Of a stretch of DNA of 53,487 nucleotides, positions 1 through 6,933 are shown piece after piece (the first letter of the stretch is position 1; every line of letters begins with the position of its first letter). The position numbers and the translations under genes are program-made. The notes under the pieces are model-generated. The model was not told where the DNA came from. It saw only the letters and a program-made list of their open reading frames with translations, and searched no databases. The DNA is from Cohnella baijiui (GTDB taxonomy: Bacteria > Bacillota > Bacilli > Paenibacillales > Paenibacillaceae), in NCBI RefSeq assembly GCF_020731285.1, contig NZ_JAJFOW010000044.1:1-53487 (forward strand), given 5' to 3'.

Positions 1-18
1 ATAGCTATAAGCTTTTGG

Positions 19-44
19 AACCCCCAGTCGAACTGGGGGTTTTC
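19..44 (+). terminator. Rho-independent terminator of an upstream gene
   Basis: A perfect 10-bp stem (AACCCCCAGT / ACTGGGGGTT, 19-28 and 32-41) with a 3-nt loop is followed by a short T run. It probably ends a plus-strand gene lying before the window. Confidence 0.75.
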
Positions 45-50
45 GTATAC

Positions 51-80
51 AAAAAAAGAGCCGGAACGGCAACGTTCCGG
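51..80 (-). terminator. Rho-independent terminator of the pseudouridine synthase gene
   Basis: The 8-bp stem CCGGAACG/CGTTCCGG (61-68 and 73-80) is followed, reading the minus strand, by CTCTTTTTTT. It lies 35 bp beyond the stop codon of the minus-strand rluA-like gene, so it is its natural terminator. Confidence 0.85.
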
Positions 81-114
81 GCGCTGGGGGGGAGAGGGAC
101 TTTCGGATCAGAGG

Positions 115-1263
115 CTAGGGACGAGTCTCGTCTTTGAGGACGTGCAAAAACGACTTCGGAATATCCGTTTCGAAACGCAGCGTCTCGCCCGTGACCGGAT
201 GCGTGAAGGCGAGCACCCGGGCATGAAGGCCGAGCCTCGGCAGCGCCTTGGAGCGCGAGCCGTATTTCTTGTCGCCGACGACGGGATGGCCGAGATCCTG
301 CATGTGAACGCGGATCTGATTTTTCCGCCCGGTCTCGAGCTCCACCTGAAGCAGGGAGAACCGCGGTTCGGCGCGCAGCGTCTTGTAGTGCGTGACGGCA
401 TGCTGCCCGTCGTTCGGATACGGGCTGGAGTACATCTTGAGCGTCTTGCTTTCTTTGAGCCAGGAGGAGATCGTGCCTTCCGGCTTTTTGACGTTCCCTT
501 CGACCAGGGCTACGTAGGTGCGTTCAAGGACCGCGTCCTGCCAGTTGTTCTGCAGCGCCTGCTGCACGTCCTCGCGCTTGGCGAACATCATGACGCCGGA
601 CGTGTCGCGGTCGAGACGATGCACGACGAAGATGCGTCCGGCCGGGTCCGACTGCCGCACGTGGTCGTTCAGCTGGCGGTAGGCCGTCACTTCCTGTTCC
701 TGCGCCGAGGCGATCGAGAGCAGGCCGGCGTCTTTGTTCACGACGATCAGATCGTCGTCTTCATAGAGAATGCTCAGTCCGACGAGCGGCGGCGCCTGAT
801 CCGGCTTGCCCAGCCGGATCGCAACGGCGTAGCCCGGCTTTAAGGGATGGTTGTACGCCGTGACCACGCGTTCGTTGACGGACACCTGGCCGCGCGCGAG
901 AATCGCCTTGACCGCGTTGCGGCCCTGCGCGGACAGCTTGGCCAGCAAAAAGGGAAGCAGCTCGGCCGGCTCGCTCACCGTGTACGACAGGGTCTTGTCC
1001 GCCTTGGCGGGCGTCGCCGCGCCGCGGGCGCCGCGGGCCGCCGGCCGGCCGCGCGACGTGCCCGCGCCAGGGCCGCCGCCTCGGCCGGCTTGCGATGCGT
1101 CCGCGCCAGGGCCGCCGCCTCGGCCGGCTCGCGATGCATCCGCACTAGGGCCGGCGCCTCGGCCGCCTCGTCCCGAAGAGCGCGACTCGCCTTGCCGGGG
1201 GGCGCTCCCGGGCTTTCCTCTCTGTTGATCGTGCGTCCGGCTGCCGGACGTTCTCTTGTTCAT
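115..1263 (-). CDS. RluA-family pseudouridine synthase with a repetitive Gly/Arg/Ala-rich N-terminus
   Basis: The 382-residue protein isomerises uridine to pseudouridine in large-subunit rRNA or another RNA. Residues about 98-150 look like an S4 RNA-binding domain. The catalytic signature HRLDRDTSG lies at 215-223, with D218 as the expected nucleophile. The C-terminal catalytic core continues through the GHPVVGDKKYG motif. The ATG at 1261-1263 is chosen because GGAGG lies 9 nt upstream; the frame stays open further upstream but without a ribosome binding site. Residues about 20-90 are low complexity and hold three 13-residue repeats (34-72), which RluA proteins normally lack, so this is a disordered extension. 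The exact target position (RluB, C, D or YlyB class) cannot be told from sequence alone. The gene is monocistronic with its own terminator. Confidence 0.92.
   Translation of the reverse strand: MNKRTSGSRTHDQQRGKPGSAPRQGESRSSGRGGRGAGPSADASRAGRGGGPGADASQAGRGGGPGAGTSRGRPAARGARGAATPAKADKTLSYTVSEPAELLPFLLAKLSAQGRNAVKAILARGQVSVNERVVTAYNHPLKPGYAVAIRLGKPDQAPPLVGLSILYEDDDLIVVNKDAGLLSIASAQEQEVTAYRQLNDHVRQSDPAGRIFVVHRLDRDTSGVMMFAKREDVQQALQNNWQDAVLERTYVALVEGNVKKPEGTISSWLKESKTLKMYSSPYPNDGQHAVTHYKTLRAEPRFSLLQVELETGRKNQIRVHMQDLGHPVVGDKKYGSRSKALPRLGLHARVLAFTHPVTGETLRFETDIPKSFLHVLKDETRP
1048..1164 (-). repeat. Three tandem 39-bp in-frame repeats in the pseudouridine synthase gene
   Basis: Three consecutive 39-nt units each encode 13 residues of the pattern GRG-G-PGADASxA (protein residues 34-46, 47-59, 60-72). 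The last two are nearly identical at the nucleotide level. The length is a multiple of three, so copy-number change would keep the frame. Confidence 0.85.
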
Positions 1264-1388
1264 CTTCCATGTCCTCCGTTCGGGCGCGGGCCGACGGGCG
1301 GTCCGCGCTGATTCCTCTATTCTATAGCATTCACAGCCGCTCAACAAACCGGACCTTCGCGTTGTTGCGCGTCCGGCAGCTCGTGTGC

Positions 1389-1574
1389 TTAGTTGCATTT
1401 ATACCACTAACTTTCACAATTGGAGGGCTTGGGAGCGTATTAGTTGCATTCGTACATCTAATTCCGGCGAAAATCCGAAGAAATCACTTTTCTACGAAAA
1501 ATAGATGTATTTTTGCTGCTAATCGATGGCGGATGCGGAAATTCGGTTCAGATAGATGCATTTTTGCAACTATT
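1389..1574. repeat. Cluster of four imperfect palindromes, TAGTTG/TAGATG type
   Basis: Four hairpin-like elements of about 22 nt start near 1389, 1439, 1501 and 1552. Each has arms of the type TTAGTTG...CAxCTAA or ATAGATG...CAACTAT around a T/A-rich centre. Their pitch is about 50-60 bp. The same family recurs at 40995-41180, again as four copies. No gene is credible in 1264-1754, so this non-coding interval is filled by the repeat cluster and the direct repeat that follows. Confidence 0.7.
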
Positions 1575-1644
1575 TAATCGATAAGAGGGGCGGAGGGAGG
1601 GACATGGTCGAGCTACGGGTAAGAAGGCGATCCGGCAAGTCGGC

Positions 1645-1724
1645 GCAGGCTGTAACCCGACTTTTTCGGAGTAGAAGGGGCTGCGGAGAGATTGTGCAGG
1701 CTGTAACCCGACTTTTTCGGGTTA
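1645..1724. repeat. Direct repeat with 51-bp period, second copy a hairpin
   Basis: A 25-nt sequence beginning GCAGGCTGTAACCCGAC occurs identically at 1645-1669 and 1696-1720. In the second copy it completes the stem TAACCCGA/TCGGGTTA (1704-1711, 1717-1724) around CTTTT; the first copy is an imperfect version. It is not in a credible coding frame. Confidence 0.7.
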
Positions 1725-1754
1725 TAGGGGGCTGTTCACTTTTCCAAAAGAGGG

Positions 1755-1783
1755 TTGACGGAGATTTCCATAGTGCATATACT
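1755..1783 (+). promoter_or_regulatory. Near-consensus sigma-A promoter of the GntR/ABC operon
   Basis: TTGACG (1755-1760) and TATACT (1778-1783) are separated by exactly 17 bp. Transcription should begin near 1790, about 70 nt before the first gene. Confidence 0.75.
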
Positions 1784-1802
1784 GTGTATAAAGATATACA
1801 CA
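1783..1802 (+). promoter_or_regulatory. Palindromic operator, probably for the YtrA-like repressor
   Basis: A perfect inverted repeat, TGTGTATA-AAGA-TATACACA (8-bp arms), starts at the last base of the -10 box and covers the expected transcription start. A dimeric GntR/YtrA repressor is encoded in the operon, and such repressors usually bind palindromes at their own promoter. Assigning the site to this regulator is inference. Confidence 0.6.
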
Positions 1803-1861
1803 CATAAACACTGAGTATGACCCGAGGGCGGTGAGCCTTGAGAGGCTGGGGAGGCAGGCAA

Positions 1862-2599
1862 ATGACGGGTTGGCGGGCAGTGCGCACGATCGCGGCGTTC
1901 GAGCTGAAGCGGGAATGGATCGGCCTGGTGGCGACCTCGCTCTTTGCGCTCTATACCGGGACGATGCTCAGTACGATGCTGGAGTCGGCTCTGAAGCAGC
2001 GGGAGAATTGGGAAGCGCACTTCGGCTTTTTAAGCGGGATGTCGGATTGGCTTTATCTGTTCTGCATCCCGGTGTTCGGCTGCTTGATGAACCGGACGGT
2101 ACTCGCCTACTGGCGAGACGATGTTTTCACCAAGCGCATCGCGCACTGGCGGACGATGCCGATCCCGGTCGGCGCGGTGGCCGGCGCCCGGACGCTGCAG
2201 GCCATCGCCGTCATGGCGGCGGCGGGGACTTTGTTCTTCGCCTCGCAGTACGCCATCTCGCCGGAGATCCGCGAGGCATACGGCCCGGGCGAATGGATTG
2301 CGGCGGCGCTCGTATGGATGAGCTACGGTCTCGCCGTCAATGCCGGTATCACGGTTCTGGAGCTGGGCTGTTCGGGCAAGACCTACGTGAAATGGTACCT
2401 GATCTTCTCGGTGGCCGCCGGCGCGGTCAGCGCCATCGCGGCTTGGCAGCATGTGAGTCTGAGCTTGGAGCTCCTCGAGGCCGTCCGTCAAGCGCCGCTG
2501 CCCGCCGCGATCGGGGCGGTGATGGCAGCGGCGCTCGTCCGATGGATCGGGCAGCGTTGGACCGCCAGATTAATGCGGAACCGGAGCTACACCTTCTGA
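1862..2599 (+). CDS. ABC-2-type membrane permease, first gene of the GntR-regulated operon
   Basis: The 245-residue protein is hydrophobic, with about six predicted membrane segments, for example residues about 21-38, 55-75, 103-122, 138-160, 175-195 and 210-225. It probably forms the channel of an ABC exporter with the ATPase encoded at 3061-3984. The ATG at 1862 has GGGGAGG 7 nt upstream; an upstream TTG at 1838 has no better signal. It is the first gene behind the 1755-1783 promoter, and the GntR gene follows after 54 bp. No sequence signature tells the substrate. Permeases in YtrA-type operons often act in responses to cell-envelope antibiotics, but that role is only a possibility here. 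Confidence 0.75.
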   Translation: MTGWRAVRTIAAFELKREWIGLVATSLFALYTGTMLSTMLESALKQRENWEAHFGFLSGMSDWLYLFCIPVFGCLMNRTVLAYWRDDVFTKRIAHWRTMPIPVGAVAGARTLQAIAVMAAAGTLFFASQYAISPEIREAYGPGEWIAAALVWMSYGLAVNAGITVLELGCSGKTYVKWYLIFSVAAGAVSAIAAWQHVSLSLELLEAVRQAPLPAAIGAVMAAALVRWIGQRWTARLMRNRSYTF

Positions 2600-2653
2600 T
2601 CGGAGCGAGGCGGGAGATGCGGATACAGGACGCACAGAAACGAGGCGAGGCCG

Positions 2654-3064
2654 GTGTGGATACCGATACAGATTGACGAGAACCGCCCCGAGCCCCTCTA
2701 TCACCAGATCGAGGTTCAGCTACGAAGCCTGATCCTCGGCGGCCAGCTGGCCGAAGGCACCCTCCTGCCGTCGATTCGGGAGTTCGCTTCGCACCTGCGA
2801 TGCAGCGCGATCACGATCCGGCGGGTGTATCAGGACCTGGAAACCGAGGGGCTGCTGAGGACGCGGCAGGGGACAGGGACGTTCGTCGCCGGCGTCGACG
2901 CCGACGCGCGCGCCGGTCACCGGTTGGAGCGGGTGATCGAAGCATTCGAGCGGGCGGTCGAAACCGGGCTGCAGCTCCAATGCACGATCGAGGAGATGGA
3001 GCGGATTCTGCGCGACGTGTACGAACGGCAGAAGGCCGAATCCCGGAAGGAGGAGTCCCCATGA
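2654..3064 (+). CDS. GntR-family transcriptional regulator, YtrA subfamily
   Basis: The 136-residue protein has an N-terminal winged helix (about 10-78) with typical GntR text such as LYHQIEVQLRSLI, LPSIREFA and GLLRTRQGTGTFV. A short helical tail (about 88-128) follows, as expected for the YtrA subfamily, which lacks a large effector domain. It starts at GTG 2654, with GAGG a few bases upstream. Its stop overlaps the next start (ATGA at 3061-3064). It most likely represses its own operon through the 1783-1802 palindrome. Its place as second gene, between a permease and the ATPases, is unusual, since the regulator is usually first. Confidence 0.88.
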   Translation: MWIPIQIDENRPEPLYHQIEVQLRSLILGGQLAEGTLLPSIREFASHLRCSAITIRRVYQDLETEGLLRTRQGTGTFVAGVDADARAGHRLERVIEAFERAVETGLQLQCTIEEMERILRDVYERQKAESRKEESP

Positions 3065-3984
3065 ACGAGGGTTTGATCGCGCAAGAAACGGCCATTTCCC
3101 TGCGGGGAGCGGCAGTACGCCGCCGGCACTTCACGCTCGGTCCGCTGACGCTGGACATTCCGCGCGGCATGGTGACCGCCGTCGTGGGGCCGAACGGCTC
3201 CGGCAAGAGCACATTGTTCCGGTTGCTGCTCCAGATGGAGCCGTACGACGAAGGCGAGGCGAAGCTGCTGGGCGAACGTGTCGGGCCGGAGGGCGACGAG
3301 CGGCGCAAGACGCGCGTCGGATTCGTCGCGGAACTGCCCCATCCTTACGAAAACGGCCTGACGGCGGAGGAGAAGGCCCGATTCGCTTCGGCCTGGTATC
3401 CGAAGTGGGATTGGGACCGGTATCGCAAGCTGATGCGGAAGTTCGAGGCGGAAGGCGGCACGAAGCTGCGCAAGCTGTCGAAGGGGATGCGGCGCAAGGT
3501 CGAGCTCGCGATCGCGATGGCGCACGATCCGGAGCTGCTCCTCCTCGACGAGCCTTCGAGCGGACTCGATCCGTTCGCCTGGAAGACGATGCTCGAGGAG
3601 CTGCATCGGTACATGGAGCAGGGGGATCGCACGCTCGTGATCGCCACCCACATTACCGAAGAGATCCGAAGGTTGGCCGATTACGTGCTCTTCCTGCACC
3701 GGGGGCGATCGCTCGGCCTGTACGAGAAGGACCAGCTGTTCGATGCTTGGCGCGTCTTCGCGATCCAGGCGGCGCCGGGCTTGGACAGGGCCAGGCTGCT
3801 AGCGCTCCCGGGCGTGCAAGGCGCAGCCGAAGCGGGGCCGGGCATCTACCGGCTGGAGAGTGATCGGGCTGTCGAGACGGAGGAGGCTTGCGCCCGCGAA
3901 GGCTACAAGCAGTTGTCCGCGCAGCGGATGGAGTTGGAGGATATACTGGCGTGCTTAGTTCGGAAGGAGGAAGCGGGACGATGA
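3061..3984 (+). CDS. ABC transporter ATP-binding protein
   Basis: The 307-residue ATPase has the Walker A motif GPNGSGKST at 43-51, a variant signature LSKGMRRK near 139-146, the Walker B motif LLLLDEPSSGLD near 159-170, and a switch histidine in IATHITEE. It lies inside the operon with 4-bp overlaps at both ends (ATGA), which implies translational coupling. It probably energises the permease at 1862-2599 in a YtrB-like pair. The last 80 residues are not a recognised domain. Confidence 0.9.
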   Translation: MNEGLIAQETAISLRGAAVRRRHFTLGPLTLDIPRGMVTAVVGPNGSGKSTLFRLLLQMEPYDEGEAKLLGERVGPEGDERRKTRVGFVAELPHPYENGLTAEEKARFASAWYPKWDWDRYRKLMRKFEAEGGTKLRKLSKGMRRKVELAIAMAHDPELLLLDEPSSGLDPFAWKTMLEELHRYMEQGDRTLVIATHITEEIRRLADYVLFLHRGRSLGLYEKDQLFDAWRVFAIQAAPGLDRARLLALPGVQGAAEAGPGIYRLESDRAVETEEACAREGYKQLSAQRMELEDILACLVRKEEAGR

Positions 3985-4883
3985 ATCCGTTGGTAGTTAA
4001 TCGAGTGGTCAAGCAGTACGGCGACAAAACCGCCGTGAATGGCCTGAGCTTCGAGGTGGAGGCCGGCGAAATCTACGGTTTGCTGGGCGCGAACGGCGCG
4101 GGCAAGACGACGACAATGCGGATGGTGCTGGGGCTCATCATGCCGGACGGCGGGGAAATCCGCTACAATGGCAAATCCTACAGCGAAGAGCAGCTGCGGA
4201 TGCTGGGATATTTGCCGGAGGAGCGGGGCATGTACCCGAAGGTCAAGCTCAGCGAGCAGATCGTCTACCTCGCCCAGCTGCGCGGCATGTCGCGCAAGGA
4301 CGCGGAGGCGAACCTGAAACGGTGGCTCGACCGTTTTCAAGTGCCCGAATATTACGACAAAAAGGTCGAAGAGCTGTCCAAGGGCAATCAGCAAAAAATC
4401 CAGTTCATCGCGGCGGTCATCCATCGTCCGCAGATCGTCATCCTGGACGAAGCGTTCAGCGGTCTCGACCCGGTCAACGTGGAGCTCCTGAAGTCGACCG
4501 TCAAGGAGCTTCGGGACGAAGGCACGAGCATCCTGTTCTCGACGCACCGGATGGAGCACGTCGAGGAGCTGTGCCGCAATATCACGATCATGCACAAGTC
4601 CAATCCGGTGCTGCAAGGCGCGATTCGCGACATCAAGAGCCGGTTTCCGCGGGAAAAGGTCGTCCTGTCCGCCGACGCGCCGATCGAAGGCCTGGAAACC
4701 ATTTCGGGCGTGCAGGGCGTGACGCGTACCGAGCAGGGGTACCTGCTGCAGATCGCGAAAGCCGAGACGGCCCAGGACATCTTGAAGCACGCCCTCGCGC
4801 AAGGCCCGATTCAGAAGTTCGAGCTCCTCGAGCCGACGCTGAACGAAATCTTCATCCGAACGGTAGGTGACCGCCATGAATAG
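3981..4883 (+). CDS. ABC transporter ATP-binding protein, NatA/YhaQ-like
   Basis: The 300-residue ATPase has Walker A GANGAGKTT (36-44), the signature LSKGNQQK near 132-139 and Walker B VILDEAFSGLD near 154-164. The C-terminal 80 residues resemble the extension common after such ATPases (DUF4162 type). Together with the permease that overlaps it by 8 bp it matches the NatA/NatB or YhaQ/YhaP pattern of export systems (sodium or drug efflux in Bacillus). It starts at ATG 3981, overlapping the previous stop by 4 bp. The substrate is inferred only from the family. Confidence 0.9.
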   Translation: MNPLVVNRVVKQYGDKTAVNGLSFEVEAGEIYGLLGANGAGKTTTMRMVLGLIMPDGGEIRYNGKSYSEEQLRMLGYLPEERGMYPKVKLSEQIVYLAQLRGMSRKDAEANLKRWLDRFQVPEYYDKKVEELSKGNQQKIQFIAAVIHRPQIVILDEAFSGLDPVNVELLKSTVKELRDEGTSILFSTHRMEHVEELCRNITIMHKSNPVLQGAIRDIKSRFPREKVVLSADAPIEGLETISGVQGVTRTEQGYLLQIAKAETAQDILKHALAQGPIQKFELLEPTLNEIFIRTVGDRHE

Positions 4884-6156
4884 CATGTGGACCGTCATGT
4901 CCTTCACGATGCGCAACAAGCTTCGCAGCAAATCGTTCATCGTCACGACGATCATCCTGGCCGTCCTTCTCGTCGTGGGGTCCAATGTCCCTTATTTCAT
5001 CGACAAGTTCGCCTCCGGTGACGGCGCGACCAAAGTCGGCTATATCACGAACGAACCCGGCGACCTGATCAAAGGGCTGGAGATGTACTACGGCAAGCAG
5101 GAAAAGCCGAAGGTGGAGCTTGTCCCGATCGAGGCGGCCGGCTCGGCAGATGCCAATGTCCAGGCTTTGTTGCAGGCGATCGAGAATAAAGAAATCAAGG
5201 GATACCTCACCTTCGCGCCCAACGAGCAGGCGGGTTTCCCGGATGTGACGTACCACTCCAAGAAGATGCTCGACACCGACACGCAGCAGTCGCTGCAAGC
5301 CGCGTTCCAGGAGGCCAAGACCAACCAGGCGATCCAGGACGCGAAGCTCACGGACGCGCAGCTGAAGCTGCTCTTCGACCCCGTGAAGATTCAAGCCGTG
5401 CAGATCAGCGACAACGCCAACGGCAAGACGGCGGAGGAGCAAGGCACCGCGATCGGCCTCACTTACGTGATCCTCATTCTGCTGTTCATGGCCGTCATGA
5501 TCACGGGCCAGCTCATCGCCACGGAGATTACGGCGGAGAAGAGCTCCCGCGTCATGGAGATCATCGTCACGAGCGTTTCGCCGCTGAAGCAGATGTTCGG
5601 CAAGGTGCTGGGCACGTTCATCGTCGGCCTGGTCCAGATCGTCGTCCTCGTCGGCGCGACCATCGTGAGCATGCAGCTCCCGCATAACGCCAATTCCTTC
5701 AAGAGCCTGGGCATTCGTCTCGATACGATCGACCCGAAAATGCTGATCTTCGCCGTCGTGCTCTACCTGCTCGGCTACTTCTTGTACGCCATGCTCTTCG
5801 CGGCAATCGGCTCGATCGTCAGCCGTACGGAGGATCTCGGGCAGGCGGTCATGCCGGTCACGATGCTGACGCTCGCCGGGTTTTACATCGCGATCTTCGG
5901 CCTGACGCATCCGGAGAGCCCGTTCATCGTCGCCTGCTCGTACATTCCGTTTTTCTCGCCGTTCATTTTGTTCCTGCGCATCGGGCTCTCCAATCCGGCC
6001 TGGTGGGAAATCGCGCTTTCGGTCGGCATTCTGGTAGCGTCCGTTCTGATCATTGGCTGGCTCGCGGCCAAAATCTATCGGGTCGGCGTCCTGATGTACG
6101 GCAAGAAGCCTTCGCTGAAGGAAGTTATGAAAGCCATGAAAGCCTACAAAGTCTAA
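4876..6156 (+). CDS. ABC exporter permease, NatB/YhaP-like
   Basis: The 426-residue protein has one N-terminal membrane segment (about 17-38), an extracytoplasmic domain (about 40-190) and a C-terminal block of about five membrane segments (about 190-410). This is the layout of NatB/YhaP and related ABC-2 permeases. ATG 4876 is chosen over GTG 4867 because AGG lies 8 nt upstream of the ATG. The start overlaps the ATPase gene by 8 bp, so the two are co-translated. It is the last gene of the operon and is followed by a strong hairpin. Confidence 0.88.
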   Translation: MNSMWTVMSFTMRNKLRSKSFIVTTIILAVLLVVGSNVPYFIDKFASGDGATKVGYITNEPGDLIKGLEMYYGKQEKPKVELVPIEAAGSADANVQALLQAIENKEIKGYLTFAPNEQAGFPDVTYHSKKMLDTDTQQSLQAAFQEAKTNQAIQDAKLTDAQLKLLFDPVKIQAVQISDNANGKTAEEQGTAIGLTYVILILLFMAVMITGQLIATEITAEKSSRVMEIIVTSVSPLKQMFGKVLGTFIVGLVQIVVLVGATIVSMQLPHNANSFKSLGIRLDTIDPKMLIFAVVLYLLGYFLYAMLFAAIGSIVSRTEDLGQAVMPVTMLTLAGFYIAIFGLTHPESPFIVACSYIPFFSPFILFLRIGLSNPAWWEIALSVGILVASVLIIGWLAAKIYRVGVLMYGKKPSLKEVMKAMKAYKV

Positions 6157-6193
6157 CCGGCGCGGAGGGTTCCCGGCCCGCCCGGTTGAAAAC

Positions 6194-6239
6194 AAAGAAG
6201 CCGATGTGCCGATCGCCAGACCGGTGCATCGGCTTCTTT
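6194..6239. terminator. Bidirectional terminator between the ABC operon and the cytochrome gene
   Basis: The 13-bp arms AAAGAAGCCGATG / CATCGGCTTCTTT (6194-6206, 6227-6239) form a strong hairpin between convergent genes. The minus-strand side continues TTTGTTTTC, so it can serve both directions. Confidence 0.8.
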
Positions 6240-6263
6240 GGCGTATGAGCCGGAAGCTCGTCC

Positions 6264-6626
6264 TTATTTCTTTGCAGCCAACCAAGTCGTAATCGTGACG
6301 ATTTCGTCATCGCTGAGCCGGCCTTTGAACTTCGGCATGCCGCCGCCCCCGTTCGCGATTTGCTTGTAGATGCTTTCTTTGCTCATCGTCGATCCGACCT
6401 TCGTCAGCTCGGGACCGACACCCCCTTGGAGCTGGTCGCCGTGGCAGGAGAGGCAGTTGCTTTTGTAAATCGGTTCCGCCGCCGCGGCGTCGACGGGGCG
6501 ATCCGGAATGGCGGACGAAGCGGAAGGCTCGGCCGGGCGCTCTTTCGCGGGCAGGTTGTTCAGCAGCAAGCCGACGCCGAACAGGCAGACGACCACGATC
6601 AACCCGCTCATGATCCATTTGTACAT
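6264..6626 (-). CDS. cccA: Membrane-anchored cytochrome c, CccA (c-550)-like
   Basis: The 120-residue protein has an uncleaved-looking N-terminal membrane anchor (residues 5-23), a flexible Pro/Ala/Ser linker (24-50) and a haem-binding motif CLSCH (C58, C61, H62). M97 in GGGGMPKF is the likely sixth iron ligand. Length and layout match Bacillus CccA rather than the lipoprotein CccB, since no lipobox is present. It would carry electrons on the outer face of the membrane. The start at 6626 has GGAGG 7 nt upstream; the reading frame extends further but without a ribosome binding site. Confidence 0.87.
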   Translation of the reverse strand: MYKWIMSGLIVVVCLFGVGLLLNNLPAKERPAEPSASSAIPDRPVDAAAAEPIYKSNCLSCHGDQLQGGVGPELTKVGSTMSKESIYKQIANGGGGMPKFKGRLSDDEIVTITTWLAAKK

Positions 6627-6660
6627 CGTGAGGCCTCCTTTGATTGCGTTCATTTTAGCA

Positions 6661-6672
6661 TGAGCATGCTCA
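6661..6672. promoter_or_regulatory. 12-bp perfect palindrome in the cytochrome promoter region
   Basis: TGAGCATGCTCA lies just upstream of a possible minus-strand -10 box (TAAAAT on the minus strand, 6652-6657). A protein bound here would cover the spacer of the cytochrome promoter. No regulator can be named. Confidence 0.4.
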
Positions 6673-6718
6673 GAGCGAATGACCCGAAAGAGCCAAGCCG
6701 ACCCAAGGAAAGTCGCGC

Positions 6719-6746
6719 TTGCCGGCGCGTGAGGATCGGCTATAAT
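6719..6746 (+). promoter_or_regulatory. Possible plus-strand promoter
   Basis: TTGCCG (6719-6724) and TATAAT (6741-6746) are 16 bp apart. A transcript from here would have a leader of about 180 nt before the sugar-binding protein gene. A 20-codon open frame (6775-6837) lies in that leader but has no convincing ribosome binding site. Nothing else is visible in the 6627-6933 gap except the palindrome and the cre-like site. Confidence 0.4.
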
Positions 6747-6888
6747 GTCGAGTGCGAGAAGTTTGTCGACGATCATGAAAAATATGGAAAAAAGAGGTCG
6801 AAAGGACCTGTCCGCGCGAGAAGACCTTGATCCGTAGTTATCGATCTTAAGTCATCGTTATATCCGCCGGCACGCGAATTCACTAAGC

Positions 6889-6909
6889 TAAGATTAGAAA
6901 GCGCATTCA
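6889..6909 (+). promoter_or_regulatory. -10 box with overlapping cre-like (CcpA) site
   Basis: TAAGAT (6889-6894) can serve as a -10 box without a good -35 box, as for activator-dependent promoters. AGAAAGCGCATTCA (6896-6909) fits the CcpA cre consensus TGNAARCGNWWWCA at all but the first base and would cover the start point. Carbon catabolite repression of this sugar-import operon would make sense. Both assignments are inference. Confidence 0.4.
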
Positions 6910-6933
6910 TTTTTGTTCACACGGAGGGTTCAA

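Noticed and set aside
6775..6837. 20-codon leader peptide before the first importer
   Set aside because: No convincing ribosome binding site or attenuator-like codon run; mentioned only as an open frame.
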